Source of the DNA: Psychrobacter sp. M13 | GTDB lineage: Bacteria > Pseudomonadota > Gammaproteobacteria > Pseudomonadales > Moraxellaceae | NCBI RefSeq assembly: GCF_030718935.1 | Contig: NZ_CP132194.1 | Span: 186,001 to 250,000 of the forward strand | DNA length: 64,000 bases | Direction: 5' to 3' | In this document: positions 16,442 to 25,591 of the stretch, piece by piece | Layout: each line of letters opens with the position of its first letter | Position numbering within the stretch: the stretch's first letter is position 1 | Made by a program: the position numbers and the translations under genes | The notes under the pieces: generated by a model | Told to the model about the DNA's origin: nothing | Seen by the model: the letters and a program-made list of their open reading frames with translations, nothing else | The model's database searches: none

Positions 16442-17815
16442 ATGAGCAAGCCGACCTCTGATCTACCGTCCAATAAGCCTGATGAACCTATTAAAAATGA
16501 CAACACTACAACGAATACTAGTAGCGATGATAGCGCTGCGTCTCCTATAAACGTAGAACCTGTCGATGCGAACACTAACGTTAGTAATACAACGACAACG
16601 TCGAGCCAAGACGATAAGCCCGTAAAAGTGCTAGCGGATAGCGCTGTAGAAGAACCAGCACCAGTGACCGATATTTCGCTCATCAGTCAGCAGAATAAGC
16701 CACGCAAATACAAAAAAGACAATCAATCGTTCTTTATGCAGCGCGGTTATCAGATACTGCTGGTGCTAGGACTTATTGCTGCTTTTTTATTGGTGATGGT
16801 TTATCAGACTCTGTTCGGTCGTATTGAGCAGCCCGAACAAAAAGTGACGATAGAGGCGGGTGATACTTATTATGGTCTATTGCCACAGTGGCAACAGCAG
16901 ATTCCGCTATTCTCCGCGAGCATTGCCAAGTTCTATATCAAATCCCAAGTCGATGCGCCACTGCATGCCGGCATCTATCAGCTGCCTGAGAATCCAACAA
17001 TCGCCGAAGCCTTGCAAGTATTAGGACAAGGCGCAAAAGTGGCGATGGTAAAGGTGCAGATTATCGAAGGTAAAACTTCAAAAGACTTATATCAGAACTT
17101 GCGGGACAATCCAGGCATAACTAAAGAGATTCTCACCGCAGATGCGGATAATAAGAGCATCGCTGAGGCGCTAGACTTAGTCGGTATCTTGCCTGACTCA
17201 GTGATCAATAGCGATGACCCTATCGTCAGCTATAACTTGGAGGGCTGGTTTACCCCTGATACTTACTATTATGGTGAAGGTGCAACCGACAGGCAAGTAT
17301 TGACCGACCTCTATAAGCGTCAGCAGCAAGCACTGACGGCAGCGTGGGAGAACCGTGCGCCAGATCTACCGTATAGCAGTCCTTATGAAGCGCTAGTGAT
17401 GGCATCTATTATCGAAAAAGAAACCAGCGTGGCAAGCGAGCGTCCGTTGGTATCAGCAGTGTTCAATAACCGTTTGAACAAAAGCATGCGCATGCAGACT
17501 GATCCGACTATTATTTATGGTATGGGCAGTCGCTACGATGGTAATATTCGCCGCAAAGATATCGATGAAAAGACAGGTTATAACACCTATCAGATCGACG
17601 GCTTGCCACCGACGCCTATTGCGCTGCCCTCAGCAGCTTCTATTGAAGCGACTTTACATCCTGCTGACTCTGAGGCCTTGTACTTCGTAGCGACAGGCAC
17701 GGGCGGACATAAATTTACCAACAGTTTGGCGGATCATAATAGAGCGGTGCAGGCGTATCTAAAAGTGATGCGTGAGAAAAAATCTCAAATTGCACCTACG
17801 GAAATTACTGAATAG
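16442..17815 (+). CDS. mltG: Endolytic murein transglycosylase MltG
   Basis: MltG cleaves nascent glycan strands at the inner membrane and so sets peptidoglycan chain length. The 457-residue protein has one membrane helix (residues ~102-124), a periplasmic LysM-like part, and the YceG catalytic domain with ASIIEKET (catalytic Glu325), FNNRL, MRMQTDPTIIYG and YNTYQIDGLPPTPI. E. coli MltG is 340 residues. The excess here is a ~95-residue cytoplasmic N-terminus rich in Asn, Thr, Ser and Asp that looks disordered. It normally follows pabC, but here the DpnI island lies between them, so it needs its own promoter in 16282-16441. Its 3' end is followed by a terminator before tmk. Confidence 0.94.
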   Translation: MSKPTSDLPSNKPDEPIKNDNTTTNTSSDDSAASPINVEPVDANTNVSNTTTTSSQDDKPVKVLADSAVEEPAPVTDISLISQQNKPRKYKKDNQSFFMQRGYQILLVLGLIAAFLLVMVYQTLFGRIEQPEQKVTIEAGDTYYGLLPQWQQQIPLFSASIAKFYIKSQVDAPLHAGIYQLPENPTIAEALQVLGQGAKVAMVKVQIIEGKTSKDLYQNLRDNPGITKEILTADADNKSIAEALDLVGILPDSVINSDDPIVSYNLEGWFTPDTYYYGEGATDRQVLTDLYKRQQQALTAAWENRAPDLPYSSPYEALVMASIIEKETSVASERPLVSAVFNNRLNKSMRMQTDPTIIYGMGSRYDGNIRRKDIDEKTGYNTYQIDGLPPTPIALPSAASIEATLHPADSEALYFVATGTGGHKFTNSLADHNRAVQAYLKVMREKKSQIAPTEITE

Positions 17816-17851
17816 TACAATTGGTCAAAACTTATCTCTTTTTGATACCTT

Positions 17852-17896
17852 TAGCTGACTACTGCCAAAATAGGCGCAGTGAGTCAGCTATTTTTT
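17852..17896 (+). terminator. Intrinsic terminator after mltG
   Basis: Arms TAGCTGACT and AGTCAGCTA are followed by TTTTTT, with a partially paired inner part (ACTGCC / GGCGCAGT). It separates mltG from tmk transcriptionally. Confidence 0.7.
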
Positions 17897-17957
17897 AACG
17901 ATACTTATCGTAAATACTCTCTATAAATATTATACCTATCATAAATAAGGCTTACGC

Positions 17958-18656
17958 ATGTCAGCAGCTACAGTTATCCACTCAACGACAATGACTGCTA
18001 GTAATGAGCTCAAAAGCGCGTCCGAACTGGGACGCTTTATTAGCTTTGAGGGTACCGAAGGCGTCGGTAAAACCACTGCCATTGAAGCCTTGTGTGCACG
18101 CTTGCAAGACAATGGCATTGACTATCTGCGCACTCGTGAGCCAGGTGGCAGCCCGTTTGCTGAGCGTCTGCGCTCTATATTGCTCGATCCTGCCACTAGC
18201 ATCGATGATGATACGGAGTTATTGCTTTTATTTGCAGCGCGTTGTGATCATATGCAACAAGTGATTTTGCCTGCCTTATCACAGGGCACTTGGGTTATCT
18301 GTGATCGTTTTACCGACTCAACCATCGCCTATCAAGGTTATGGCCGCGCTCATGGCGATAGCGTAATGCTAACCAAGATTGATACGCTAATAGCGCAGTT
18401 TATTCCACAGTTACCTGAGCTAACGTTATGGTTAGACTTGCCAGTGGATGAGGGGATGGCGAGGGCAGGCAAGCGCAGCGTAGCGGATCGTTTTGAGCAG
18501 CAGGCGAGCGACTTCTTCATGCGCATATACGAAGGTTTTTCGGCCTTGGCAGATCAGCATCCTGATCGCATACAGCTTATCGATGCTAATGGAAGTAGCG
18601 AAGAGGTAAACGCTCGTATTTGGCAAGTAATTAGCGCGCGTTTTGATTTATCGTAG
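17958..18656 (+). CDS. tmk: Thymidylate kinase Tmk
   Basis: Tmk phosphorylates dTMP to dTDP in the cytoplasm. The 232-residue protein has the P-loop FEGTEGVGKTT at 30-40, the DRX-type motif TREPGGSPFAERLR, CDRFTDSTIAYQGYGR and the lid region RAGKRSVADRFEQQASDF. The first ~25 residues precede the usual start region. An internal ATG twelve codons in (17991) is an alternative start that would give the normal length. The order pabC-mltG-tmk is conserved in gammaproteobacteria, and holB, which often follows, is absent here. A bidirectional terminator closes the unit. Confidence 0.94.
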   Translation: MSAATVIHSTTMTASNELKSASELGRFISFEGTEGVGKTTAIEALCARLQDNGIDYLRTREPGGSPFAERLRSILLDPATSIDDDTELLLLFAARCDHMQQVILPALSQGTWVICDRFTDSTIAYQGYGRAHGDSVMLTKIDTLIAQFIPQLPELTLWLDLPVDEGMARAGKRSVADRFEQQASDFFMRIYEGFSALADQHPDRIQLIDANGSSEEVNARIWQVISARFDLS

Positions 18657-18683
18657 TCAGTAGCCTTTTAAAAGAAAAATTAA

Positions 18684-18715
18684 AAAAATCCCAGCTACTG
18701 TGAGCTGGGATTTTT
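18684..18715. terminator. Bidirectional terminator between tmk and the antiporter gene
   Basis: Thirteen-base arms AAAAATCCCAGCT and AGCTGGGATTTTT with a six-base loop lie between two convergent genes. Confidence 0.85.
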
Positions 18716-18756
18716 GTTTTGACTGACTATTCTGACCTGACTATATTGATCAACAG

Positions 18757-21099
18757 CTACTTGTCTAGATCTGACTTATCTGGTTTAGCAGCGTTGTCTT
18801 TACTATCTACTTTATCGATACTATCATCGGTATCGGGTAAGCGTTTTGGATCCAATGACCCTTTTTTGGTCTTAGGTGCGCTACCACTACCATTGGCTTT
18901 TGACTTTATAACCTCTATAGATTCGGCAGTTGTATTTTTTGGTGTCGCTGAACCATCAACAGCAGGCTTAGATTCTATACTCTGCGCACTCTTTTGTTTA
19001 GCAGCATCAGCCTCATTTGCATCAGTAGCAGTTGGCTTAGTAGCTACCGAATCTGTAGATAGCGTTGTCTTGCCAGCATTCAATTTGCTTTGAGAAGAGT
19101 TAGCAATAGTATCATCTGCACCCTTAGAGACTATCTGATCTTTGTTATCAGCAGTATCAGTGTCGATATCAGTATTACCAATGGCGATCTCATTATTACT
19201 GTTATCATCTTCTAGCGCTTTTTCTTTGCGCTTTTCAGGCGCTTTAGAATTGGCCTCAAAATGTGCATCAGCTACTATGCGCGCTTGTTCTTGCTTGGCG
19301 GTGACGTCCACAGCTTTTGGCTGCACTTCATCCTCGATGACTAGGGCAATGAGCTTACGATCGCGTGCTACTGTGCCATCGAACTTGTCGGTAATCACAT
19401 GCAGCTTGCCTTCTTTATCGACAGTATAGAGCGGCACAAATTGCTTATTGTCGGCTTTATATTGCTCAAAGCTATAGCTGTCAGTAATGTTAGTGATCTT
19501 AATCTTAGCCTTTCTTGAGATCATACTGGCAAGCTTAGTATAAGTGACGTCTTTGCCAAACATCCACTGGGATGAGAAGTTTGACTGTTTATCATCGCGC
19601 TCATTTTTGACTTTCTCTTCACTGAATTTGAGACGATAGAGACTACGCTCACCGAATTCATGACGATAATGAATCTCAGATAAAGTGTTCATTTCGCGAT
19701 CCATACTCATCGCAAACAGATGACCGATACCGATAAGATCAAGATGATGATCAGCATGATCGGAAATAGGATTACCAAAGTAAGTACGCAGGCCACTCAT
19801 CCGTGCACCTGCAATGTTAGTGTAGTTGTTGTGCGCCACAATCACATCAAACCCTTGCTCTTTTAGAGAAGTCGCCACCATCAAAGCGACAGGGTTGGAG
19901 CCGACGACCAAAATACCGTTGGTCTCAGGCTCACGCACGCCAAGCAAATTACCGACAAACTTTGCCCCTAGACCCTGAATCATGACCGTACCGATAATGA
20001 CCATAAATACTAGTGGAACTAGCAGCTCAACACCTTGAATATCATACTCTTGCAGGCGGATAGCAAACAGTGAGGAGATGGCAGCAGCAACGATACCACG
20101 CGGACCGATCCAGCTAATCATCAGCTTTTCATTAGTGCGCAGGTTTGAGCCGATAGAGGATGCCCAAACGGACAGCGGACGCGCGATAAACATCACGATA
20201 GCTAGTAGTACTAATCCTGCAAAGCCCACACTCATCAAGCTTGCCAGCTCAACACGAGCCGCTAGAATAATAAACAATACAGAGATAAGTAGTATAGTTA
20301 AGGACTCATTAAACTCTAGAATAGTATCGCGTGGGAATTTTGGCCAGTTGGCTAGCGCCACACCCAGTACGGTAACGGTTAATAGTCCAGACTCATGCTC
20401 TAAGTGGTTAGAGATTGAGAAGAGCAAAAGAACATAGGCAAGCGTAAACACATTACGCAAAAACTCAGGAATCATATGGCGACGCATCAAGAACGCCAAG
20501 AACCAAGCGCCCGCCATACCGATAGCCGTCGCTAATATGACAATTTTGGCGAACAGTAAAATACTGCTAGCCTCGCCACCAGAGATAATATATTCATAGA
20601 CCAATACCACCGCAATGGCGCCGATAGGATCAATGATGATACCTTCCCACTTTAGGATATTGGAGATGGTCTTGTTAGGCCGCACACTACGTAGTAGCGG
20701 CATGATTACCGTAGGGCCAGTCACACATACCAATGCACCGAACAGCAACGCGATCAGCGGATCGACATCGAATAGTAGATAGGTTGAGAGCGCAACGATG
20801 GCGATAGTAATGAGTACCCCAACGGATACCAGCATCTGCACCACAGTACCGTGCTGCTTGATCTCATCGAACTCTAAGGTCAATGAGCCTTCAAATAAAA
20901 TGATTGCCACCCCTAAAGAGATGAACGGAAACATCAGCTCGCCTAACACCAAGTCAGGGTCAAAAATCCCTAATATAGGACCTGCAATAATACCAATGAG
21001 CAATAAAAATAAAATGGACGGTTGCTTTAAGTACCAAGCCAACCATTGTGCCGCGATGCCTATTGCAACTACGCCAGATAGCAGTAGAGCAGTATCCAT
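18757..21099 (-). CDS. Monovalent cation:proton antiporter (CPA1/NhaP type) with cytoplasmic nucleotide-binding domain
   Basis: This 780-residue inner-membrane protein has about twelve hydrophobic segments in residues 1-385, including the antiporter core TGPTVIMPLLRSVRP at 127-141 and GIIIDPIGAI at 153-162 with the conserved Asp-Pro. A TrkA-N/RCK-like Rossmann domain follows from ~residue 395 (GILVVGSNPVALMVA), probably binding nucleotide or sensing ions. Residues ~620-780 are an acidic, Ala/Ser/Asp/Lys-rich tail with no predicted fold. It is likely to exchange Na+ or K+ for H+, but ion selectivity cannot be read from the sequence. It is single-gene, divergent from the protease gene across 438 bp. 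Confidence 0.88.
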   Translation of the reverse strand: MDTALLLSGVVAIGIAAQWLAWYLKQPSILFLLLIGIIAGPILGIFDPDLVLGELMFPFISLGVAIILFEGSLTLEFDEIKQHGTVVQMLVSVGVLITIAIVALSTYLLFDVDPLIALLFGALVCVTGPTVIMPLLRSVRPNKTISNILKWEGIIIDPIGAIAVVLVYEYIISGGEASSILLFAKIVILATAIGMAGAWFLAFLMRRHMIPEFLRNVFTLAYVLLLFSISNHLEHESGLLTVTVLGVALANWPKFPRDTILEFNESLTILLISVLFIILAARVELASLMSVGFAGLVLLAIVMFIARPLSVWASSIGSNLRTNEKLMISWIGPRGIVAAAISSLFAIRLQEYDIQGVELLVPLVFMVIIGTVMIQGLGAKFVGNLLGVREPETNGILVVGSNPVALMVATSLKEQGFDVIVAHNNYTNIAGARMSGLRTYFGNPISDHADHHLDLIGIGHLFAMSMDREMNTLSEIHYRHEFGERSLYRLKFSEEKVKNERDDKQSNFSSQWMFGKDVTYTKLASMISRKAKIKITNITDSYSFEQYKADNKQFVPLYTVDKEGKLHVITDKFDGTVARDRKLIALVIEDEVQPKAVDVTAKQEQARIVADAHFEANSKAPEKRKEKALEDDNSNNEIAIGNTDIDTDTADNKDQIVSKGADDTIANSSQSKLNAGKTTLSTDSVATKPTATDANEADAAKQKSAQSIESKPAVDGSATPKNTTAESIEVIKSKANGSGSAPKTKKGSLDPKRLPDTDDSIDKVDSKDNAAKPDKSDLDK

Positions 21100-21537
21100 A
21101 AATTGATCCTTTATAAACGTATGCTGTTAGATATCAGCTATATAATTACCACTATAAATCATCGCTGACGATAATAATGATATAGAGTAGTTAGTAATTA
21201 GTAACAATACTCGTGGACAAAAATAGTAATATCTAAAGATAAGTAGTGTTTATAGGTAAAAGAGGCTAATTTAGACATCGACTTGTTAAGAACTATAACT
21301 AAAAGCAGCAACACATAACTAATAATATTAGCTCACAAGAAAGCCTGTAAACTTTATATATTGACTTTTGCCGACTATGATAATAATTTTACTTGTTATA
21401 ATAGCATGATTTTATTTGGCTTGTATTAGACCCTATTTAACCAACGATTATGATCTAATAACTACTCTCTAATAACTATCGCTCAACAACAAGTATCACT
21501 CAATAACAAGATAAAAAAGACCGTCTAAGGAATAACC
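21100..21537. other. Divergent intergenic region between the antiporter and Do-type protease genes
   Basis: The 438-bp AT-rich region carries no gene that I can see. It contains an extended -10 promoter pointing to the protease (21394-21402). Closer to the ATG there are short imprecise repeats of CTCAAC/CTAATAACTA type at about 21455-21510. Confidence 0.45.
21394..21402 (+). promoter_or_regulatory. Extended -10 promoter of the Do-type protease gene
   Basis: TGTTATAAT is a perfect extended -10 (TGn-TATAAT). No good -35 is present at the usual distance. It leaves a leader of about 130 nt before the ATG at 21538. Confidence 0.45.
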
Positions 21538-22974
21538 ATGCAGACTCAACGCCGCGCCCCTATCATTCGCTGTTGGTTAAGACATAGTGCGTTGGCAATC
21601 GCCGTTGCGACTACTATGACTACAGGTATCGGTCTAGCGACGACTACTGTACAAGCGGCTGTGACTACCGCTGACTTCTCAGATTTAGTACAGCAAGTCA
21701 CACCTGGGGTCGCCCGAGTCAATGTCACTAAGACCGTAAGTGAATCGGAGTTGGCTAAAGCCCAAACTGCTGAGCTACTGCGTCAGTTTTTTGGCAATCG
21801 TATAGATATTCCTGAGCAGGCAACCCAGCCTGCTATCGAACACGCTTACGGCACAGGGTTTTTTGTGACGGCGGATGGTTATATGCTGACCAATCACCAT
21901 GTCATTGAAGGCGCTGACACAATCACAGTGACTCTGAATGATCGCACCGAGCTTGATGCCACCTTGATAGGTAGTGATGAGCGCTCAGATGTGGCGGTGC
22001 TAAAAGTCGTTGGCGCCCAACTGCCAGCCCTACCTATTGGCGACTCTAATAGCTTAAAGGTAGGTGAGCCAGTCCTAGCTATCGGCTCGCCGTTTGGCTT
22101 TGACTATTCAGCTTCTGCAGGTATCGTCAGTGCCAAATCGCGCAGCTTCTCAAGAGAGACTAGCGTACCCTTTATCCAAACGGATGTCGCGCTAAATCCT
22201 GGTAATTCAGGCGGACCGCTATTTAACCAGCGCGGCGAAGTCATCGGCATCAATTCGCGCATTTTTAGTGGTACGGGTGGTTATATGGGTTTGTCGTTTT
22301 CCATACCGATTGATGCGGCGATGGATATTTATGAGCAGCTCAAAGCCAATGGCGAAGTATCGCGGGCCTATCTTGGTATTTATCCGCAAGATATCGATCG
22401 TAATTTGGCCGAAGTGTATAAGCTAGAACGCCCACAAGGTGCATTATTGACCCGAGTGTCCCCTGATTCACCTGCCCAAAAAGCAGGGCTTAAAACGGGT
22501 GATATTATATTAGAATACAACGACACTAAGATTATGCGCGCCTCAGATTTATTGAATTTAATCAATCGCGCGCGCCCCGATGATGGCTTTAAAGTACAAG
22601 TACAGCGCGATGGTAAAGCGTTACTTATCAGCGGCAAGCTGAGCGATGCGCTAACAGATGTACAAGCAGAAGGCAGCGGGCAGCGCGATAATGAGGTGCG
22701 TTTAGGACTTAGGTTACGCAATTTGCTCCCTGATGAACGAGCGGAGCTTGAAGATGATAAAGAGGGCGTGCTAGTTACTGCCGCTGATCCAACAGGTCTT
22801 GGCGCACGTTCGGGAGTTTTGGCAGGTGATATCATCACGAATTTGCACCAAACCCCAATCACCAAAGCCTCTGACTTTAATGCGGCAATCTCCTCATTAC
22901 CCGAAAAAGGGGTGGTTACTATTGGCTTAATACGCCAAGGTATTCCGGCAATTATTGGCTTGAGGATTGAGTAG
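21538..22974 (+). CDS. Do-type periplasmic serine protease/chaperone (DegP/MucD family)
   Basis: This 478-residue protein is exported by a Sec signal (hydrophobic stretch ~18-38, cleavage after VQA at residue 40). The trypsin-like domain shows the triad His121 in LTNHHVIEG, Asp151 in SDVAVLKV and Ser224 in NPGNSGGPLF. Two PDZ domains follow, at ~255-350 and ~385-475. It should degrade or refold misfolded envelope proteins. Two PDZ domains and the length place it with DegP/DegQ/MucD rather than membrane-anchored DegS. It is transcribed alone; no rseA-type genes lie beside it, unlike mucD in Pseudomonas. Confidence 0.93.
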   Translation: MQTQRRAPIIRCWLRHSALAIAVATTMTTGIGLATTTVQAAVTTADFSDLVQQVTPGVARVNVTKTVSESELAKAQTAELLRQFFGNRIDIPEQATQPAIEHAYGTGFFVTADGYMLTNHHVIEGADTITVTLNDRTELDATLIGSDERSDVAVLKVVGAQLPALPIGDSNSLKVGEPVLAIGSPFGFDYSASAGIVSAKSRSFSRETSVPFIQTDVALNPGNSGGPLFNQRGEVIGINSRIFSGTGGYMGLSFSIPIDAAMDIYEQLKANGEVSRAYLGIYPQDIDRNLAEVYKLERPQGALLTRVSPDSPAQKAGLKTGDIILEYNDTKIMRASDLLNLINRARPDDGFKVQVQRDGKALLISGKLSDALTDVQAEGSGQRDNEVRLGLRLRNLLPDERAELEDDKEGVLVTAADPTGLGARSGVLAGDIITNLHQTPITKASDFNAAISSLPEKGVVTIGLIRQGIPAIIGLRIE

Positions 22975-23271
22975 ATCATAGACACAACTATTCGAGAATC
23001 TTAACTCATTAACCTTGTCCTAACCTGTAATTGATAGATAGCGACCAAATTAAAATATGTTACACTAGCGGACGTTTATAGCAGTATTTTTATTATGCTT
23101 TTTATTAAAGGGTCAATAGTAATTATTGATAGCCCAAAAATCAGCGTTGCTTATAGACTAGCATTGTCTATAAGATAGTAATATAAACTTCAAGCAAGGA
23201 AAAAATCCTTGCCCACGACCTATCACATGACAGCTTTTACAAAAGCTAGGATAATACAGTAAGGCACGGTT

Positions 23272-24189
23272 ATGAGCACAGCATATGACGAGATAAAAAC
23301 CCGACTCCAAGGCTCTATGGTAGCTTTGGTGACGCCCATGAATCCTGACGGCACGGTCGATTACAAACGTCTGGCAGATCTCATAGATTGGCAAATCGAT
23401 CAAGGTACGCATTGCTTAGTAGCAGTGGGCACGACGGGTGAGTCGGCAACGTTGTCCATGCAAGAGCACAGCGAAGTGATTCGTTATTTTGTGCAGCATG
23501 TCAAAGGCCGAGTACCTGTGGTAGCAGGGACAGGCGCTAATAATACGACTGAAGCGATCAAGCTCACTCAAGATGCCAAAGATGCAGGAGCCGACTGTGC
23601 GCTGCTGGTTGCGCCTTATTATAATAAGCCGCCACAAGAGGGCTTATATCAGCATTATAAAGCTATTGCCGAAGCAGTCGCTATACCACAAATGCTCTAT
23701 AATGTGCCTGGTCGTACGGTAGTGGATATCGCGCAGGAGACCGTTGAGCGTTTGGCTGATATCGATAATATTGTCTCAATCAAAGATGCTACAGGTTCTT
23801 TAGAACGTGGTGAAAAACTGATTCAGGCGGTCGGTGATAGATTGGTAGTATTATCAGGCGACGATAGTACGGCGCTTGAGCTGATGAGATTTGGTAGTAA
23901 AGGCAATATCTCAGTGACCGCCAACGTCGCGCCAAAAGCTATGAGCGAGAGCTTTACAGCAGCGCTACGTGGTGATTTTGCTGCTGCAAATGCGGCGCAC
24001 GATGTGATCAAGCATTTACATCGTGACTTGTTTATCGAGTCAAGCCCGATCCCAGCCAAATATGCGCTGCACAAGATGGGCATGATCGATACTGGTATTC
24101 GCCTGCCTCTAGTTTGGCTGGCAGAGGAGCATCACGCTACGATTGATGATGCTTTGGTACGAGCTAATATTGCGACCAAATCACTTTAA
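23272..24189 (+). CDS. dapA: 4-hydroxy-tetrahydrodipicolinate synthase DapA
   Basis: DapA condenses pyruvate with aspartate semialdehyde, the first committed step to lysine and meso-diaminopimelate. The 305-residue TIM barrel has GTTGESATL at 53-61, the proton-relay Tyr143 and Arg148 in LYNVPGRT, and Schiff-base Lys171 in SIKDATG. It heads a conserved dapA - BamC-like lipoprotein - purC order. A 297-bp non-coding region precedes it, with no riboswitch that I recognise. Confidence 0.96.
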   Translation: MSTAYDEIKTRLQGSMVALVTPMNPDGTVDYKRLADLIDWQIDQGTHCLVAVGTTGESATLSMQEHSEVIRYFVQHVKGRVPVVAGTGANNTTEAIKLTQDAKDAGADCALLVAPYYNKPPQEGLYQHYKAIAEAVAIPQMLYNVPGRTVVDIAQETVERLADIDNIVSIKDATGSLERGEKLIQAVGDRLVVLSGDDSTALELMRFGSKGNISVTANVAPKAMSESFTAALRGDFAAANAAHDVIKHLHRDLFIESSPIPAKYALHKMGMIDTGIRLPLVWLAEEHHATIDDALVRANIATKSL

Positions 24190-24308
24190 GCTTCAAAGCT
24201 GAGCACTTGTAGTGATTACTCAGCTTTATATGAATATCACCAACGATCAGTCAAAAGGCTGCATAAGCTTATTTTGCTAGATAACTTGCTTACTAACCTA
24301 GAGATACT

Positions 24309-24629
24309 ATGATGAAAACATCATTTACTATGCCTAAAGCTACGCCCATCTTGTTTTCTATTATAATGGGTAGCACCTTAGTTTTGAGTGGTTGTCAGGC
24401 TACAAAAGATTTTATTGGTAAACGCGACAATGGTAGCTTGGAGTATCAGCAAAGCCAAAAGCTTGCGCCACTACAGCTACCGACTGATCAGCAGACCGCA
24501 CCTTTTGTCCCTTTATATCCCACGCCAAACGTTGGGCAAAACACACTCGTCTTGCAAAACGAAGCAGGCAAACAATATCAGTTGCCAAAGCCTGAGCGCG
24601 CTGTGGCGGTAACGGCTCCGAATCAATAA
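24309..24629 (+). CDS. Small lipoprotein at the bamC position, probable minimal BamC-like protein
   Basis: The 106-residue precursor has a type II signal ending in LSGCQ (cysteine at about residue 29), so it is a lipoprotein. In E. coli this exact slot between dapA and purC holds bamC (344 residues). The mature part here (KRDNGSLEYQQSQKLAPLQLPTD... PFVPLYPTPN) resembles only the unstructured N-terminal segment of BamC that lies along BamD. Both helix-grip domains are missing. Role in beta-barrel assembly is inferred from synteny and this short likeness. The stop codon is intact and the frame has no decay, so it looks like a genuine short protein and not a truncation by mutation. Confidence 0.65.
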   Translation: MMKTSFTMPKATPILFSIIMGSTLVLSGCQATKDFIGKRDNGSLEYQQSQKLAPLQLPTDQQTAPFVPLYPTPNVGQNTLVLQNEAGKQYQLPKPERAVAVTAPNQ

Positions 24630-24698
24630 ACATCCTAATTACCCTTGTCTATACTATTATTGTCTATACTATCAGCTTGAATGAACAGGATACTTTTA

Positions 24699-25412
24699 AT
24701 GCAAAAACAAAAACTGCTATATAAAGGCAAAGCTAAATCTGTCTATGAGACCGATGATAATGACTTTGTAATCTTACACTTTCGTGATGATACCTCAGCA
24801 CTTGATGGTAAACGTATTGAGCAATTGGCGCGTAAGGGCGTCGTGAACAATCGCTTTAACGCTTTTATTATGCAAAAACTGAACGATGCAGGTATTGAGA
24901 CTCATCTTGAAAAGCAGCTGTCTGATGATGAAGTATTGGTCAAGCGCATGGATATGGTACCGGTCGAATGCGTTATGCGTAATTTCGCAGCGGGTAGCTT
25001 AGTGCGTCGGCTAGGGTTAGAAGAAGGGTGTGTGCTCAATCCACCAACCTTTGAGCTATTTTATAAAGATGATGCGCTGGGTGATCCAATGGTCAATGAG
25101 TCGTTATCGGTGACCTTGGGCTGGGCAACAGAGGCGCAGTTAGCAAAAATGCGAGAGCTGACTTATCGAGTCAATGAGGTATTAACAGCGCTATTCGATG
25201 CTGGTGATCTAATACTGATAGATTTTAAATTAGAGTTCGGCGTATATCATGACCGTATTGTATTAGGTGATGAATTCTCGCCAGATGGCTGCCGTATTTG
25301 GGACAAGACTACTAAGAAAAAACTCGACAAAGACCGTTTCCGCCAGTCATTAGGCGATGTGATTGAAGGCTATGAAGAAGTCGCTCGCCGTATCGGTGTA
25401 CCTTTGAATTAG
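24699..25412 (+). CDS. purC: SAICAR synthetase PurC
   Basis: PurC joins aspartate to CAIR in purine biosynthesis using ATP. The 237-residue protein begins [20 protein letters not shown], as in E. coli, and has [34 protein letters not shown] and [14 protein letters not shown]. An upstream in-frame ATG at 24681 would add six residues. The one at 24699 is preceded by AGGA at proper spacing and fits the family length. It follows the BamC-like gene by 69 bp and ends in a terminator. Confidence 0.96.
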   Translation: MQKQKLLYKGKAKSVYETDDNDFVILHFRDDTSALDGKRIEQLARKGVVNNRFNAFIMQKLNDAGIETHLEKQLSDDEVLVKRMDMVPVECVMRNFAAGSLVRRLGLEEGCVLNPPTFELFYKDDALGDPMVNESLSVTLGWATEAQLAKMRELTYRVNEVLTALFDAGDLILIDFKLEFGVYHDRIVLGDEFSPDGCRIWDKTTKKKLDKDRFRQSLGDVIEGYEEVARRIGVPLN

Positions 25413-25450
25413 TAGCTTATGAAGTGACAATCTAATAATTTATTTTAACG

Positions 25451-25482
25451 AAAAAAACTGAGCTTTATGCTCAGTTTTTTTT
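25451..25482 (+). terminator. Intrinsic terminator after purC
   Basis: AAAAAAACTGAGC / GCTCAGTTTTTTT with a five-base loop, ending in a run of eight T. Confidence 0.9.
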
Positions 25483-25591
25483 AGCCTTTCATATTTAATA
25501 CAGCGTCAAAAGGTGTGATAGTTCGCTTACATTATAAATAATATGATCTCATAATGAATGATTTTGTATATCACTGCACAAGGCAATCGAT

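Noticed and set aside
22380..22985. Long open frame antisense to the Do-type protease
   Set aside because: It lies wholly over a clear protease gene, has a composition typical of a codon-shadow frame and no recognisable motif.
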